Assembly (NCBI GenBank): GCA_027531565.1
Contig: JAPZSB010000005.1
Span: forward strand, 186,001 to 250,000
DNA length: 64,000 nucleotides
Reading direction: 5' to 3'
Source: Beijerinckiaceae bacterium
GTDB taxonomy: Bacteria; Pseudomonadota; Alphaproteobacteria; Rhizobiales; Beijerinckiaceae
Shown here: piece after piece, positions 38,039 to 46,578 of the stretch
Layout: each line of letters begins with the position of its first letter
How positions within the stretch are numbered: the stretch's first letter is position 1
Notes under the pieces: generated by a model
Told to the model about the DNA's origin: nothing
Seen by the model: only the letters and a program-made list of their open reading frames with translations
The model's database searches: none
Program-made: the position numbers and the translations under genes

Positions 38039-38426
38039 CGACACCCCCTGCCAATCGGATCGGGGGGTGAAGCTAGGCAGTTTCGGCAGTGATGTCACGC
38101 GAGGCCGGCCGGAAGGGCGCCCGGTCTTCGTGAAGGCGGGCCGGCGCTCGATCAGGCAGGGTGGCGTGGCGTCGGCCATGCAGCTCTCGGGAACTTCAGG
38201 AAGTCGGAATGCATACTTGCATCTCCGCGGCCCCGATCTGTGGGAATCCCCACAGGATCCGGCGATTGTCGCCGGGCCGGGTGCACATGATGCCCTCCCT
38301 CCTGGAAACGGGCATCAACAACGGATTGCCGGCGGGTTCTGGACAAAACGGCGTGGATGTCGCCCGATTCCCGGCGAATGGAACCGACGGGGTGAGTCGG
38401 CCAGGTCGCAGCGTGCGGGGGCATCC
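38039..38426. other. Divergent intergenic region with two palindromes
   Basis: This 388-base gap separates the cyclase operon (minus) from the TMEM43-family gene (plus) and must hold both promoters. Two inverted repeats stand out: ATGCA/TGCAT around TACT (38209-38222), and CTGTGGG/CCCACAG around AATC (38238-38255). No convincing open frame or RNA gene is visible. Confidence 0.5.
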
Positions 38427-39614
38427 ATGTCAGACAATGATCCGTTCCGGAGCGAGGAAACCTTTTCGGTGCCGGCAGGCGAGGATGTCCATGCCGCGCC
38501 GCAGGGCTTCCTCGAGCGGCTGTCGAACAGCTTCGGCGCCATCCTCATGGGGTTGCTGCTGGTTCCGCTGGCCTGCTGGGGCCTGTTCTGGAACGAGGGC
38601 CGCGCGGTGAAAACTGCCCGGGCACTGGAGGAGGGGCAGGGGCTGGTCCAGTCGATCGGCACCCAGCGGCGTGACGCGGCATTCGATGGCAAGCTGATCC
38701 ATGTCAGCGGCGAGGTCCGTTCGGCCAGCGGCGTGCAGGATGATCTGTTCGGCATCCGCGCGCGGGGGCTGAAGCTCTCCCGCAAGGTCGAGATGCTGCA
38801 ATGGGTCGAGAAGGAATCCGGCTCGGGCCAGGATCGCAAGTTCACCTATTCGCAGGAATGGAGCGAGCGCCCGGTCGATTCGAGCCGCTTCCGGGTCCCG
38901 CAGGGCCACCAGAACCCGCCGATGCGATGGTCATCGGAAACCTTCTTCGTGCGTGACGCGAAGATCGATTCCTATCCGGTTGGTAATGCAGTACAAAGAC
39001 TGTCTGGCGGTAGTGATTTCAGGCTGGATCCGGCAGTGGTCGAAACGGCCCGCCGCCGCACCGGTTCCGCTCTGGTCATGCGGGACGGGATGCTCTTCCT
39101 GGCTAACAGCCAGAACGGAACGCAGGTCGGCAGCCTGCGCGTCAGCTACCAGCTCGTGTCCGAGGGGACGGCAAGTTTCGTCGGCCGGCAGACAGCGGAT
39201 GGCATCGAGCCCTACAAGGCCCGCAACGGCCGTGACTTCCTTCTGGCCGCCAATGGCGCGCGCACAACCGACGAGATGTTCGAGACGGCCCAGCAGGACA
39301 ATGTCGTGCTGACCTGGATCCTCCGGGCGGTCGGGCTGCTGGTGATGTTCATCGGCTTCTCGTCGCTCTTCGCGCCGGTCACGCTTCTGGCGAGTTACGT
39401 GCCGCTGCTCGGCAGCCTTGTCAGCGGCGCGGTTGGCCTGGTGGCGGCTGCGGCGACGGCGCTGCTGGGGCCGGCCGTCATCGCGATCGCCTGGTTTGCC
39501 TACCGCCCGCTGGTCTCGATCATCGTGCTGGCCATCGGGATCGCGCTGGCCTTCGGCTTCCGGATGCTGCGGCAGCGCCGCCAGGCCGCGGCACCGCAAG
39601 GCGCCCCGGCCTGA
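38427..39614 (+). CDS. TMEM43-family membrane protein
   Basis: A 395-residue protein with a first membrane span after a short cytoplasmic N-terminus (FGAILMGLLLVPLACWGLFW then NEGRAVKTARALEEG), a large soluble domain (about residues 60-285) and three or four C-terminal hydrophobic segments. The NEGRAV..A..L.EG segment and the YSQEWSERPVDSSRF type region are hallmarks of the TMEM43/LUMA family. These proteins sit in membranes of pro- and eukaryotes with no defined bacterial role. It stands alone, with the next gene convergent nine bases downstream. Confidence 0.85.
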   Translation: MSDNDPFRSEETFSVPAGEDVHAAPQGFLERLSNSFGAILMGLLLVPLACWGLFWNEGRAVKTARALEEGQGLVQSIGTQRRDAAFDGKLIHVSGEVRSASGVQDDLFGIRARGLKLSRKVEMLQWVEKESGSGQDRKFTYSQEWSERPVDSSRFRVPQGHQNPPMRWSSETFFVRDAKIDSYPVGNAVQRLSGGSDFRLDPAVVETARRRTGSALVMRDGMLFLANSQNGTQVGSLRVSYQLVSEGTASFVGRQTADGIEPYKARNGRDFLLAANGARTTDEMFETAQQDNVVLTWILRAVGLLVMFIGFSSLFAPVTLLASYVPLLGSLVSGAVGLVAAAATALLGPAVIAIAWFAYRPLVSIIVLAIGIALAFGFRMLRQRRQAAAPQGAPA

Positions 39615-39623
39615 AGGCCTGGC

Positions 39624-40568
39624 TTACCGGGCCCAGCGCAGGGCCATCACGTCGAGGTCGCGCGCGAGTTCCAGCAATTGCGCCTCGGCTTCGGCCGAGG
39701 GGCGCCGCAGCGGGTGGCGGACATCGTCGCAGGCAATGATGCCACCGGCTTTCATGAGGATCTTGGCCGTGATCAGCCCGCATTGCCGGTTCTCGTGGTT
39801 GATGAGCGGCAGCCATTTCGCATAGGCGGCCCGGGTTGCCGCGCGGTCGCCCCGCGCCCAGGGGTCCATGATCTGGCGGATGCCGTCGGGATAGCCGCCG
39901 CCAGTCATCGCGCCGGTGCAGCCGGAATCGAGATCGGCCATCAGGGTGATCGCCTCCTCGCCGTCCCAAGGGCCTTCGATGGCCGCGCCGCCAAGCGCCA
40001 GCAGGTCACGCAGCTTGGTAGCGGCGCCGGCCGTCTCGATCTTGAAATAGGCGACCTGCTCGATCTCCTTCGCCAGTTTCGCCAGCAGGGCGGGAGGCAG
40101 CGGCGTGCCGGCGACAGGCGCATCCTGGATCATGATCGGAATCGAGATCGCGTCGGACACCACCTTGAAGAACTCGGCGATCTGCGCTTCGCCTACACGG
40201 AACGTGGCCCCGTGATAGGGCGGCATGATCATCACCATCGCCGCGCCCATGTCTTCGGCGGCCCGCGAGCGTTCGGCACAGACGCGCGAGGAGAAATGCG
40301 TTGTCGTCACGATCACCGGTACCCGGCCGGCCACAAGATCGAGGCAGAGCCTCGTGAGCACCTCGCGCTCGGCATCGGACAGCACGAATTGTTCCGAGAA
40401 ATTCGCGAGGATGCACAGCCCGTGCGAGCCGGCATCGATCATGAAGTCGAGGCAACGCTTCTGGCCTTCGAGGTCGAGGCCACCCTCCTTGTCGAAAATC
40501 GTGGGAACGACCGGAAACACGCCCTTGTAGGGGCGCTGGAACCCGTGCGGAGCCTTGGCCTGGACCAT
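39624..40568 (-). CDS. DapA/KDG-aldolase superfamily dehydratase or lyase
   Basis: A 314-residue class I aldolase-fold protein. The Schiff-base lysine is K176 in YFKIETAG. The usual TTGE phosphate or carboxylate loop is NFSEQ (ANFSEQFVLSD), and MPPYHG replaces the common LYN..P site. These features suggest a dehydratase such as 2-keto-3-deoxy-sugar-acid dehydratase rather than true dihydrodipicolinate synthase. Its promoter region contains operator copy 40593-40605, shared with the divergent amidohydrolase operon, so it probably belongs to the same catabolic regulon. Confidence 0.85.
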   Translation of the reverse strand: MVQAKAPHGFQRPYKGVFPVVPTIFDKEGGLDLEGQKRCLDFMIDAGSHGLCILANFSEQFVLSDAEREVLTRLCLDLVAGRVPVIVTTTHFSSRVCAERSRAAEDMGAAMVMIMPPYHGATFRVGEAQIAEFFKVVSDAISIPIMIQDAPVAGTPLPPALLAKLAKEIEQVAYFKIETAGAATKLRDLLALGGAAIEGPWDGEEAITLMADLDSGCTGAMTGGGYPDGIRQIMDPWARGDRAATRAAYAKWLPLINHENRQCGLITAKILMKAGGIIACDDVRHPLRRPSAEAEAQLLELARDLDVMALRWAR

Positions 40569-40592
40569 AGCGCTGAACCTTCCTGAAAAACT

Positions 40593-40605
40593 GTATGCAG
40601 CATAC
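40593..40605. promoter_or_regulatory. GntR-type operator, copy 1 (perfect palindrome)
   Basis: GTATGC-A-GCATAC is a perfect 6-1-6 palindrome, 25 bases before the DapA-like gene and 110 bases before the divergent amidohydrolase start. It is the consensus for the four copies in the window and the probable target of the FCD-GntR regulator at 47367-48065. Confidence 0.75.
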
Positions 40606-40715
40606 TTGCGACCCGGGAACCATTAGCTATAGTGGTCCCGCCGTCAATCGGGGAGGCACCGATTTCACACCAGCTCGGGGCAGGATCAGGCGACAGGAAC
40701 GCGGCGGGACGCGCC

Positions 40716-41606
40716 GTGATCGACGCGCATCACCATGTCTGGGACCCGGGCCGGAACTACTATCCCTGGCTTTCTGACGAGCCGCCGATCCGCTTCCGCT
40801 ATGGCGACTATTCCGCGATCCGCCGGCCCTACCTGCCGGAAGACTATCGCCGGGATGCCCGGCCGTACCGCCTGCTGGCCAGCGTCTATGTCGAGGCGGA
40901 ATGGGACCCGCGCGATCCTGTCGGCGAAATGGACTACATCGCCGCCCTGCGCGCGGAAACCGGTTTGCCCAGCGTGGCGGTGGCGCAGGCCTGGCTCGAC
41001 AGGGATGACTGCGCGGCAGTGCTGGAAAGCCATGCCGCGCGCGGCTTCGTCCGGTCGGTCCGGCACAAGCCGCGGGCCAATGCCTCGCCGGCGGATGGTG
41101 CTGCAGGCGGCATGACGGACCCGCGCTGGCGCGAGGGGTTCGCCCGGCTGGCACCGCTGGGGCTGCGTTTCGATCTGCAGACGCCCTGGTGGCATCTCGG
41201 CGAGGCGGCCCGTCTGGCTGCGGATTTCCCGGAAACCACCATCATCCTGAACCATACCGGCCTGCCGGCGGATCGCTCGCCCGAAGGGCTGGCCGGGTGG
41301 AACGCGGCGATGCAGCGCCTCGCGGCCTGTCCGAATGTCATGGTCAAGATTTCCGGGATCGGCATTCCGGGCCAGCGCTGGACGGCGGAAGCCAACCGGG
41401 AGGTCGTGCTGCGGACGATTGACGCGTTCGGTTCCGGGCGCTGCATGTTCGCCTCGAACTTCCCGGTCGACTCGCTCTGCGCCGGCTTTTCCGAGATCTT
41501 CGGCGGGTTCGAGGCCATCGTGGCCGGCTTCCCGCAGAAGGAACAAGAGGCGTTGTTCGTCGAAAACGCCCGACGCATCTATGCGACAGGAGAGGGACAT
41601 GCCTGA
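40716..41606 (+). CDS. Amidohydrolase family 2 (lactonase or decarboxylase-like)
   Basis: A 296-residue TIM-barrel hydrolase: VIDAHHHVWDPGRNYYPWL at the N-terminus provides the HxH metal site, H in TIILNHTGLP and the FASNFPVDS end of the barrel follow. ASNFPVD instead of SDWPV is seen in the lactonase-like branch of the family. A GTG at 40716 is the likely start (GGGA upstream, directly before the HxH strand); an upstream GTG at 40632 would add 28 residues without family resemblance. The stop overlaps the dehydrogenase start by eight bases. It heads the operon running to 47360. Confidence 0.82.
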   Translation: MIDAHHHVWDPGRNYYPWLSDEPPIRFRYGDYSAIRRPYLPEDYRRDARPYRLLASVYVEAEWDPRDPVGEMDYIAALRAETGLPSVAVAQAWLDRDDCAAVLESHAARGFVRSVRHKPRANASPADGAAGGMTDPRWREGFARLAPLGLRFDLQTPWWHLGEAARLAADFPETTIILNHTGLPADRSPEGLAGWNAAMQRLAACPNVMVKISGIGIPGQRWTAEANREVVLRTIDAFGSGRCMFASNFPVDSLCAGFSEIFGGFEAIVAGFPQKEQEALFVENARRIYATGEGHA

Positions 41607-42492
41607 AACAGAAATGGCAAAGCCGCGGCTCGGCTATCTTGGCGTGGGCCTGATGGGCCTGCCGATGGTCCGCCATCTGCTGCCGAAAGGCTTTGCCATC
41701 ACGGCCTATGACATCGCACCCGCCCGGTGCGAGGCTGCCGGCGAGGCCGGAGCCTGCATCGCCGCCACGCCTGCCGGCGTCGTCGAAGGCGCTGATCTGA
41801 TCGTGCTGAACCTGCCGACCCTGGATGCGGTCGAACAGGTGATGTTCGGCAGCGGCGGCGTCGCTGCGGCGATGAAGCCGGGCCAGATCCTCGTCGATTT
41901 CTCGACCATCCCGGTCGAGGCCTGCCGCCGCCTCGGCGCCCGCCTGCTGTCCGAGCGCGGCTGCGGCTGGGTCGATACGCCTGTCTCGGGCGGCCCGCCG
42001 GCTTCCGGCACGGGCACGCTGACCGTGATGGCCGGCGGCCGTGATCAGGATCTCGCCCGGATCGCCCCGCTGATGGCGGATGTCGCCGGGCGCTACACGA
42101 TCATGGGCGGCCCCGGTGCCGGCCTCGTCGCCAAGATGATCAACCAGATGATCGTCGGCTGCACCCATGCCGTGCTGGCCGAGGCGCTGATGGTGGCCGA
42201 GGCCGCGGGCATCGATGCGAAACGCATTCCGGAATGCCTGGCCGGCGGCCATGCCGACAGCAACCTGCTCCAGCGCAATTATCCGCGCATGGCCAACCGG
42301 GACTTCGCGCCGCAGGGCTATGCCCGGCAGATGCTGAAGGACCTCGAGATGGTCAATGTCTTCACCGCCGGGCTGAAGACGGCCACCCCGATGACGGCGG
42401 ATGCGCTCAATCTGTACCGGATGGCCGTGCATTTCGGCCATGCGGAACTCGATACGACCGCCTTGGTCAAGGTTTACGATCGGGAGGGCTGA
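41599..42492 (+). CDS. NAD(P)-dependent beta-hydroxyacid dehydrogenase (3-hydroxyisobutyrate dehydrogenase family)
   Basis: A 297-residue protein with Rossmann motif LGYLGVGLMGLPMVRHL, substrate signature WVDTPVSGGPPASGTGTLTV and catalytic lysine region GLVAKMINQMIVG. Members oxidise or reduce beta-hydroxyacids such as tartronate semialdehyde or 3-hydroxyisobutyrate. AGGAGAGGG precedes the ATG. Position inside the operon suggests it handles a hydroxyacid intermediate of the same pathway. Confidence 0.9.
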   Translation: MPETEMAKPRLGYLGVGLMGLPMVRHLLPKGFAITAYDIAPARCEAAGEAGACIAATPAGVVEGADLIVLNLPTLDAVEQVMFGSGGVAAAMKPGQILVDFSTIPVEACRRLGARLLSERGCGWVDTPVSGGPPASGTGTLTVMAGGRDQDLARIAPLMADVAGRYTIMGGPGAGLVAKMINQMIVGCTHAVLAEALMVAEAAGIDAKRIPECLAGGHADSNLLQRNYPRMANRDFAPQGYARQMLKDLEMVNVFTAGLKTATPMTADALNLYRMAVHFGHAELDTTALVKVYDREG

Positions 42493-42493
42493 T

Positions 42494-42521
42494 GCCCTTC
42501 GACAACCAGCGCCCGAAGGGC
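42494..42521 (+). other. Hairpin between dehydrogenase and dctP genes
   Basis: Eight-base arms GCCCTTCG (42494-42501) and CGAAGGGC (42514-42521) with a twelve-base loop lie just after the dehydrogenase stop and before the dctP ribosome-binding site. No T-run. Confidence 0.5.
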
Positions 42522-42541
42522 CGGAAAAGGGAGGAAGAACG

Positions 42542-43534
42542 ATGCTGAACTGGAAATGGCTGCTCGCGCCGGGGCTGGCGATCCTGCCGCTGATGACCGC
42601 ACCGGCCGATGCGCAGATCAAGCTTCGCTACGCGCATGTCGGCGTCGCGAATGCGCCGCAGACGCTCTATGCCGACGAGGTCGCCAAGCTCGTGAAGGAG
42701 CGCACGCAAGGTCGCGTCGAGATTCAGGTTTTCGCCAATTCGCAGCTCGGCGGCGTGGCGGAGATGGTCGACGGTGTGAAGTCCGGCGCGATTGCGATCG
42801 GCCATCATGACTTCGCCTCGCTCGGCCGCATCCTGCCGACGACGGCGGTCTTCAACACGCCCTTTGTCTACCGCGATGCCGAGCATTCGCTCCGCGCGAC
42901 GGATTCCCGCACATCGCCTGCTTTGCAGGCGATCAACAAGGAGCTCGTCGAAAAGGGCGGAATGCGGATTGTCGGTTCCTTCTTCCAGGGGACGCGGCAC
43001 CTGACCTCCAAGGAAAAAGTGCTCTCGCCCGCCGACATGAAGGGCAAGAAGTATCGCGGCGTGCCGGTGAAGCTCTGGTCCTCGATGCTGACCGGCATGG
43101 GCGCCATCGCCACGCCGGTGGAAGTCTCCGAACTCGCCACCGCCTTGGCGACCGGCCTCGTCGTCGGGCAGGAAAACCCGCTGCCGAATATCTTCACGCT
43201 GAAGCTGTTCGAAGTGCAGAAATTCGTGATGCTCACCGGCCACATGCAATCTGTCCTCTCGGTTTTCGTGAACGAGCGGGTCTGGCAGGGGATCCCCGCC
43301 GCGGACCGCAAGATCATCGAAGACACGATGGCCGAGGTCGGCCAGAAGACGCTGGCCTGGGACAAGGAAAGCTTCGACCGCTACCGCAAGGAACTCGAGG
43401 GCAAGGGCATGACCTTCATCGAGGAGAAGGACGGGCTTGATCTCGCCGCGTTCCGCAAGGCCGTGCTGGATCAGGTCGCAAAGGATTTCCCGGACTGGAA
43501 CAGCTACATCGCCCAGATCCAGGCCGTGAAGTGA
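42542..43534 (+). CDS. dctP: TRAP transporter solute-binding protein, DctP family
   Basis: A 330-residue periplasmic protein (signal peptide 1-24, ending APADAQ). DctP features include KLRYAHVGVANAPQTLYADE, FANSQLGGVAEMVDGVKSG and the conserved arginine region KGKKYRGVPVKLWSSML. The start has GGGAGG nine bases upstream. It delivers a carboxylate to the DctQM permease encoded next; the substrate is likely that of the regulon. Confidence 0.93.
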   Translation: MLNWKWLLAPGLAILPLMTAPADAQIKLRYAHVGVANAPQTLYADEVAKLVKERTQGRVEIQVFANSQLGGVAEMVDGVKSGAIAIGHHDFASLGRILPTTAVFNTPFVYRDAEHSLRATDSRTSPALQAINKELVEKGGMRIVGSFFQGTRHLTSKEKVLSPADMKGKKYRGVPVKLWSSMLTGMGAIATPVEVSELATALATGLVVGQENPLPNIFTLKLFEVQKFVMLTGHMQSVLSVFVNERVWQGIPAADRKIIEDTMAEVGQKTLAWDKESFDRYRKELEGKGMTFIEEKDGLDLAAFRKAVLDQVAKDFPDWNSYIAQIQAVK

Positions 43535-43543
43535 CGTGTTGCC

Positions 43544-43567
43544 GCGGCGGGCTCCAGGGCCCGCCGC
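43544..43567 (+). other. Hairpin between dctP and dctQ
   Basis: Perfect nine-base arms GCGGCGGGC (43544-43552) and GCCCGCCGC (43559-43567) with loop TCCAGG begin nine bases after the dctP stop. Same placement as hairpins after three other binding-protein genes. Confidence 0.65.
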
Positions 43568-43589
43568 TCCCACCCAGCCGGAAACCGTC

Positions 43590-44072
43590 ATGCGACTGCT
43601 CGCCCTCGCCCTCCGGGCCGTGTCCTGCCTGCTGCTCGCAGGCCTGATCCTGGCGCCCTTTACCCAGATCATCATGCGCGGGGTTTTCGACGTGCCGCTG
43701 GCCGGCGCCGAGGAAATCGCCCGCTACATGCTGATCTGCCTGACATTTCTGGCCGCAGCCCTCGTGTCGCTCGAAGGCGGGCAGATCCGGATGGAGGAAT
43801 TCCAGGGCATGCTGCCGGAACGGCCGCGCTGGCTCCTGCAACTGATCATCGAGGTCGCAGGCATTGTCTTCTTCTCGGTACTTTCGGGGGCCGCCTTCCT
43901 GACGATCAGCCGGAATTTCAGGAGCACCACGGCGACGCTGGAAATGCCTTTCCTGTTCTTCATGGGCCCCCTGGCGGTCGGCGCAGCCCTCCTCGCGATC
44001 GCCTGCGCCAGCCTGTTCTGGACCACCTTCTCGCGCGGCAAGCCCGACGAGAAGCAGACCACCCTGACCTGA
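43590..44072 (+). CDS. dctQ: TRAP transporter small permease, DctQ family
   Basis: A 160-residue protein with four hydrophobic segments and DctQ features: TQIIMRGVFDVPLAGAEEIARY, and SLEGGQIRMEEF in the second span region. The start at 43590 (MRLLALALRAVS) directly precedes the first span; an in-frame codon at 43536 would run through the hairpin and is rejected. Confidence 0.9.
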   Translation: MRLLALALRAVSCLLLAGLILAPFTQIIMRGVFDVPLAGAEEIARYMLICLTFLAAALVSLEGGQIRMEEFQGMLPERPRWLLQLIIEVAGIVFFSVLSGAAFLTISRNFRSTTATLEMPFLFFMGPLAVGAALLAIACASLFWTTFSRGKPDEKQTTLT

Positions 44073-44082
44073 GGTCCCGTTC

Positions 44083-45366
44083 ATGGCCGGCTTTCTTGTT
44101 GTTTTCGCCTTTGTCGGGCTTTTTGCCCTTGGCTTCCCCGTGGTGCTGGCGATCGGCATCCCGTGCCTGATCTATCTCGCCGCGAACGGCCTTCCGCTCG
44201 ACCTGCTTGCCCAGCGCACGCTCTATGCGATGGATTCCTTCCCGCTGGTCGCCGTGCCGGTCTTCCTGTTCGTCGGAAGCCTGATGAATTCCGCCGGCAT
44301 CTCGAAATACATCTACAAATTCGCCGATACACTGGTTGGACGGCTGCCGGGCGGCCTTGCGCAGGTGAACATCTTCGGCTCCCTCGTTTTTGCCGGCATG
44401 TCCGGTTCGGCGCTGGCCGATATCGGTGGGATCGGCCGCATCGAGATCGATGCGATGAAGGAAAAGGGCTATAACCGGGCCTTCGCGGCGGCGGTGACCT
44501 CGTCCTCGGCCATTGTCGGCCCCATCTTCCCGCCCAGTATCCCGCTGATCATCTACGGCACCGTCACGGGCGTGTCCGTGCTGCAGTTGCTGCTCGGCGG
44601 CATCCTGCCGGGGCTGCTCTGCGTCGCGGGCCTCATGCTGATGACGGCCTGGCTTGCCCGCAGGCGGAACTATCCGCGGGCGGATCGCTGGCCCACGTTG
44701 GTCGAAATCCTGCGGGATTTCTGGCCGGCTCTCCCGGCAATCCTCGCGCCGGTCCTTCTGATCGGCGGGATGCTTGCCGGCTTCTTCACGCCGACGGAAA
44801 TCGCCTCCGTCACCGTGATCTACACGATTGCCATCAGCGCGCTCTTCTACCGCGAGTTGACCTGGCGTGGCCTCTATGCCGCCGCGCTGGAGACGATCCG
44901 CTCCTCGGCGGCGATCCTGCTGATCGTGGCCGTGGCCGCGCTGTTCGGCTGGATCCTCTCGGTCGAGCGCGTGCCGCAGATCCTCGCGGGATGGATGCTG
45001 TCGATCTCGTCCGATCCGCTGGTCCTGCTGTTGCTCGTCAATATCCTGCTGCTGATCGTCGGCATGTTCCTCGATTCCACCACGGCGATCCTCGTCATCG
45101 CCCCGATCATCGCCAAGCCGCTGATGCTGGCCGGCGTCGACCCCGTCCATCTCGGCATGGTGGTGGTGTTCAACCTCATGGTCGGGCTGCTGACGCCGCC
45201 CATGGGGCTGGCGCTCTATCTCGTCGCTGATATCGCGCAGGTCCGGATGCGCGATGTCCTGCGGGAGATGATGCCGTTCTACATTCCGCTGGGCTTGACG
45301 CTGCTGGTGATCACCTATGTGCCATGGGTGACCACCTTCATCCCGCGTCTTGCTTTCGGAAACTGA
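44083..45366 (+). CDS. dctM: TRAP transporter large permease, DctM family
   Basis: A 427-residue membrane protein with about twelve spans. Signature loops are NIFGSLVFAGMSGSALADIG, SSSAIVGPIFPPSIPLIIYG and NLMVGLLTPPMGLALYLV. It forms the ion-coupled channel with DctQ. It is ten bases after dctQ and three bases before the CoA-transferase gene, in one operon. Confidence 0.95.
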   Translation: MAGFLVVFAFVGLFALGFPVVLAIGIPCLIYLAANGLPLDLLAQRTLYAMDSFPLVAVPVFLFVGSLMNSAGISKYIYKFADTLVGRLPGGLAQVNIFGSLVFAGMSGSALADIGGIGRIEIDAMKEKGYNRAFAAAVTSSSAIVGPIFPPSIPLIIYGTVTGVSVLQLLLGGILPGLLCVAGLMLMTAWLARRRNYPRADRWPTLVEILRDFWPALPAILAPVLLIGGMLAGFFTPTEIASVTVIYTIAISALFYRELTWRGLYAAALETIRSSAAILLIVAVAALFGWILSVERVPQILAGWMLSISSDPLVLLLLVNILLLIVGMFLDSTTAILVIAPIIAKPLMLAGVDPVHLGMVVVFNLMVGLLTPPMGLALYLVADIAQVRMRDVLREMMPFYIPLGLTLLVITYVPWVTTFIPRLAFGN

Positions 45367-45369
45367 ACC

Positions 45370-46578
45370 ATGCCCCGTCCCGCGCCCTCCACCGCGCTCC
45401 GTCCTCTCCGGGTCATCGACCTGTCGCGCGTGAGGGCGGGCCCGACCTGCGTCCGCATCTTTGCGGATTTCGGAGCGGACGTGATCAAGGTCGAGCCGCC
45501 CCCGGGCCTCGATCCCAACGAGAACATGAGCGGCCCCCGGCATGGCTATGACATGCAGAACCTGCACCGGAACAAGCGTTCGCTGACGCTCAACCTCAAG
45601 AAGCCGTCGGGCATGGCGGTCCTGCGGCGCCTGCTGGAGACGGCGGACCTGCTGATCGAGAATTTCCGCCCGGATGTGAAGGGCAAGCTCGGCCTCGATT
45701 TCGAGACGCTGCATGCGCTCAACCCCCGCCTGATCCTGGTCTCCCTGTCCGGCTTCGGCCAGTCCGGGCCCTATCGCAGCCGGTCAGGCTTTGACCAGAT
45801 CGCGCAGGGCATGGGCGGATTGATGTCGGTCACCGGGTTGCCGGGGCAGGGGCCCGTCCGGGCGGGCATCGCCGTGGCGGATTCCGCGGCCGGCCTCTAT
45901 GCCGCCATCGGCGCCCTCGTGGCCCTGCAGGAGCGGGCGGTATCCGGCCTCGGCCAATGGGTCCAGACCTCGCTGCTCGAGGCGCAGATCGGGATGATGG
46001 ATTTCCAGGCCGCCCGCTATCTCGTCGAGGGCAAGGTCCCGCCGCAATCCGGCAATGACCATCCGTATTCGACGCCGATGGGCGTTTACCGGACGCGCAA
46101 CGGCCACATCAACATTGCCGTCGGCGCCGAGGGGCATTGGCGTGCCTTCTGCGCCGCGATCGGCGAACCGGAATGGGCGGATGACCCGGATTACAGCTCG
46201 TTGGAAAAGCGCTTTGCCCGCCGGCCGGAACTGCGGGAACGGCTCGAGGCCATCCTCGCGAGGGAGGATTCCGCCTATTGGCTCGACCGGCTCGAGGAAG
46301 CCGCGGTTCCTGCCGGGCCGATCTATGCGGTGGACGAGATGTTCGAGGACCCGCAGGTCAGACATCTCGGCATCGCCCAGAGCGTGAACCATCCCGCGTT
46401 GGGCGAGATCCGGCTCGTCGGTGAACCGGTCACGCTGTCGCGCACCCCCGCCAGCCTCGCGACGCCGACGCCGGATGCCGGTGATCACAATGCGGAAATC
46501 CTCGCCGAACTCGGCTATTCCGGGGATGAAATCGATTCGCTGCTGGCCGAACACGGCCCGGGGGAGCCCAGACCATGA
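45370..46578 (+). CDS. Family III (CaiB/BaiF) CoA transferase
   Basis: A 402-residue enzyme: LRVIDLSRVRAGPTCVRIFADFG at the start, LHRNKRSLTLNLKKPSG, and a VADSAAGLYAAIGALVALQ segment near the expected catalytic Asp. The C-terminal half has PYSTPMGVYRTRNGHINIAVG. It moves CoA between carboxylates, activating an acid imported by the neighbouring TRAP system. Its stop overlaps the crotonase start (ATGA). Confidence 0.92.
   Translation: MPRPAPSTALRPLRVIDLSRVRAGPTCVRIFADFGADVIKVEPPPGLDPNENMSGPRHGYDMQNLHRNKRSLTLNLKKPSGMAVLRRLLETADLLIENFRPDVKGKLGLDFETLHALNPRLILVSLSGFGQSGPYRSRSGFDQIAQGMGGLMSVTGLPGQGPVRAGIAVADSAAGLYAAIGALVALQERAVSGLGQWVQTSLLEAQIGMMDFQAARYLVEGKVPPQSGNDHPYSTPMGVYRTRNGHINIAVGAEGHWRAFCAAIGEPEWADDPDYSSLEKRFARRPELRERLEAILAREDSAYWLDRLEEAAVPAGPIYAVDEMFEDPQVRHLGIAQSVNHPALGEIRLVGEPVTLSRTPASLATPTPDAGDHNAEILAELGYSGDEIDSLLAEHGPGEPRP

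Noticed and set aside
38209-38222. Possible fifth GntR operator
   Set aside because: Only the right half (GCATACTTG) matches; the left half does not form GTATGC, so it was not counted in the regulon.
42492-42548. 18-codon open frame starting in the dehydrogenase stop and ending inside dctP
   Set aside because: Could be a leader peptide, but it coincides with the hairpin and ribosome-binding site of dctP and has no sequence feature to support it.
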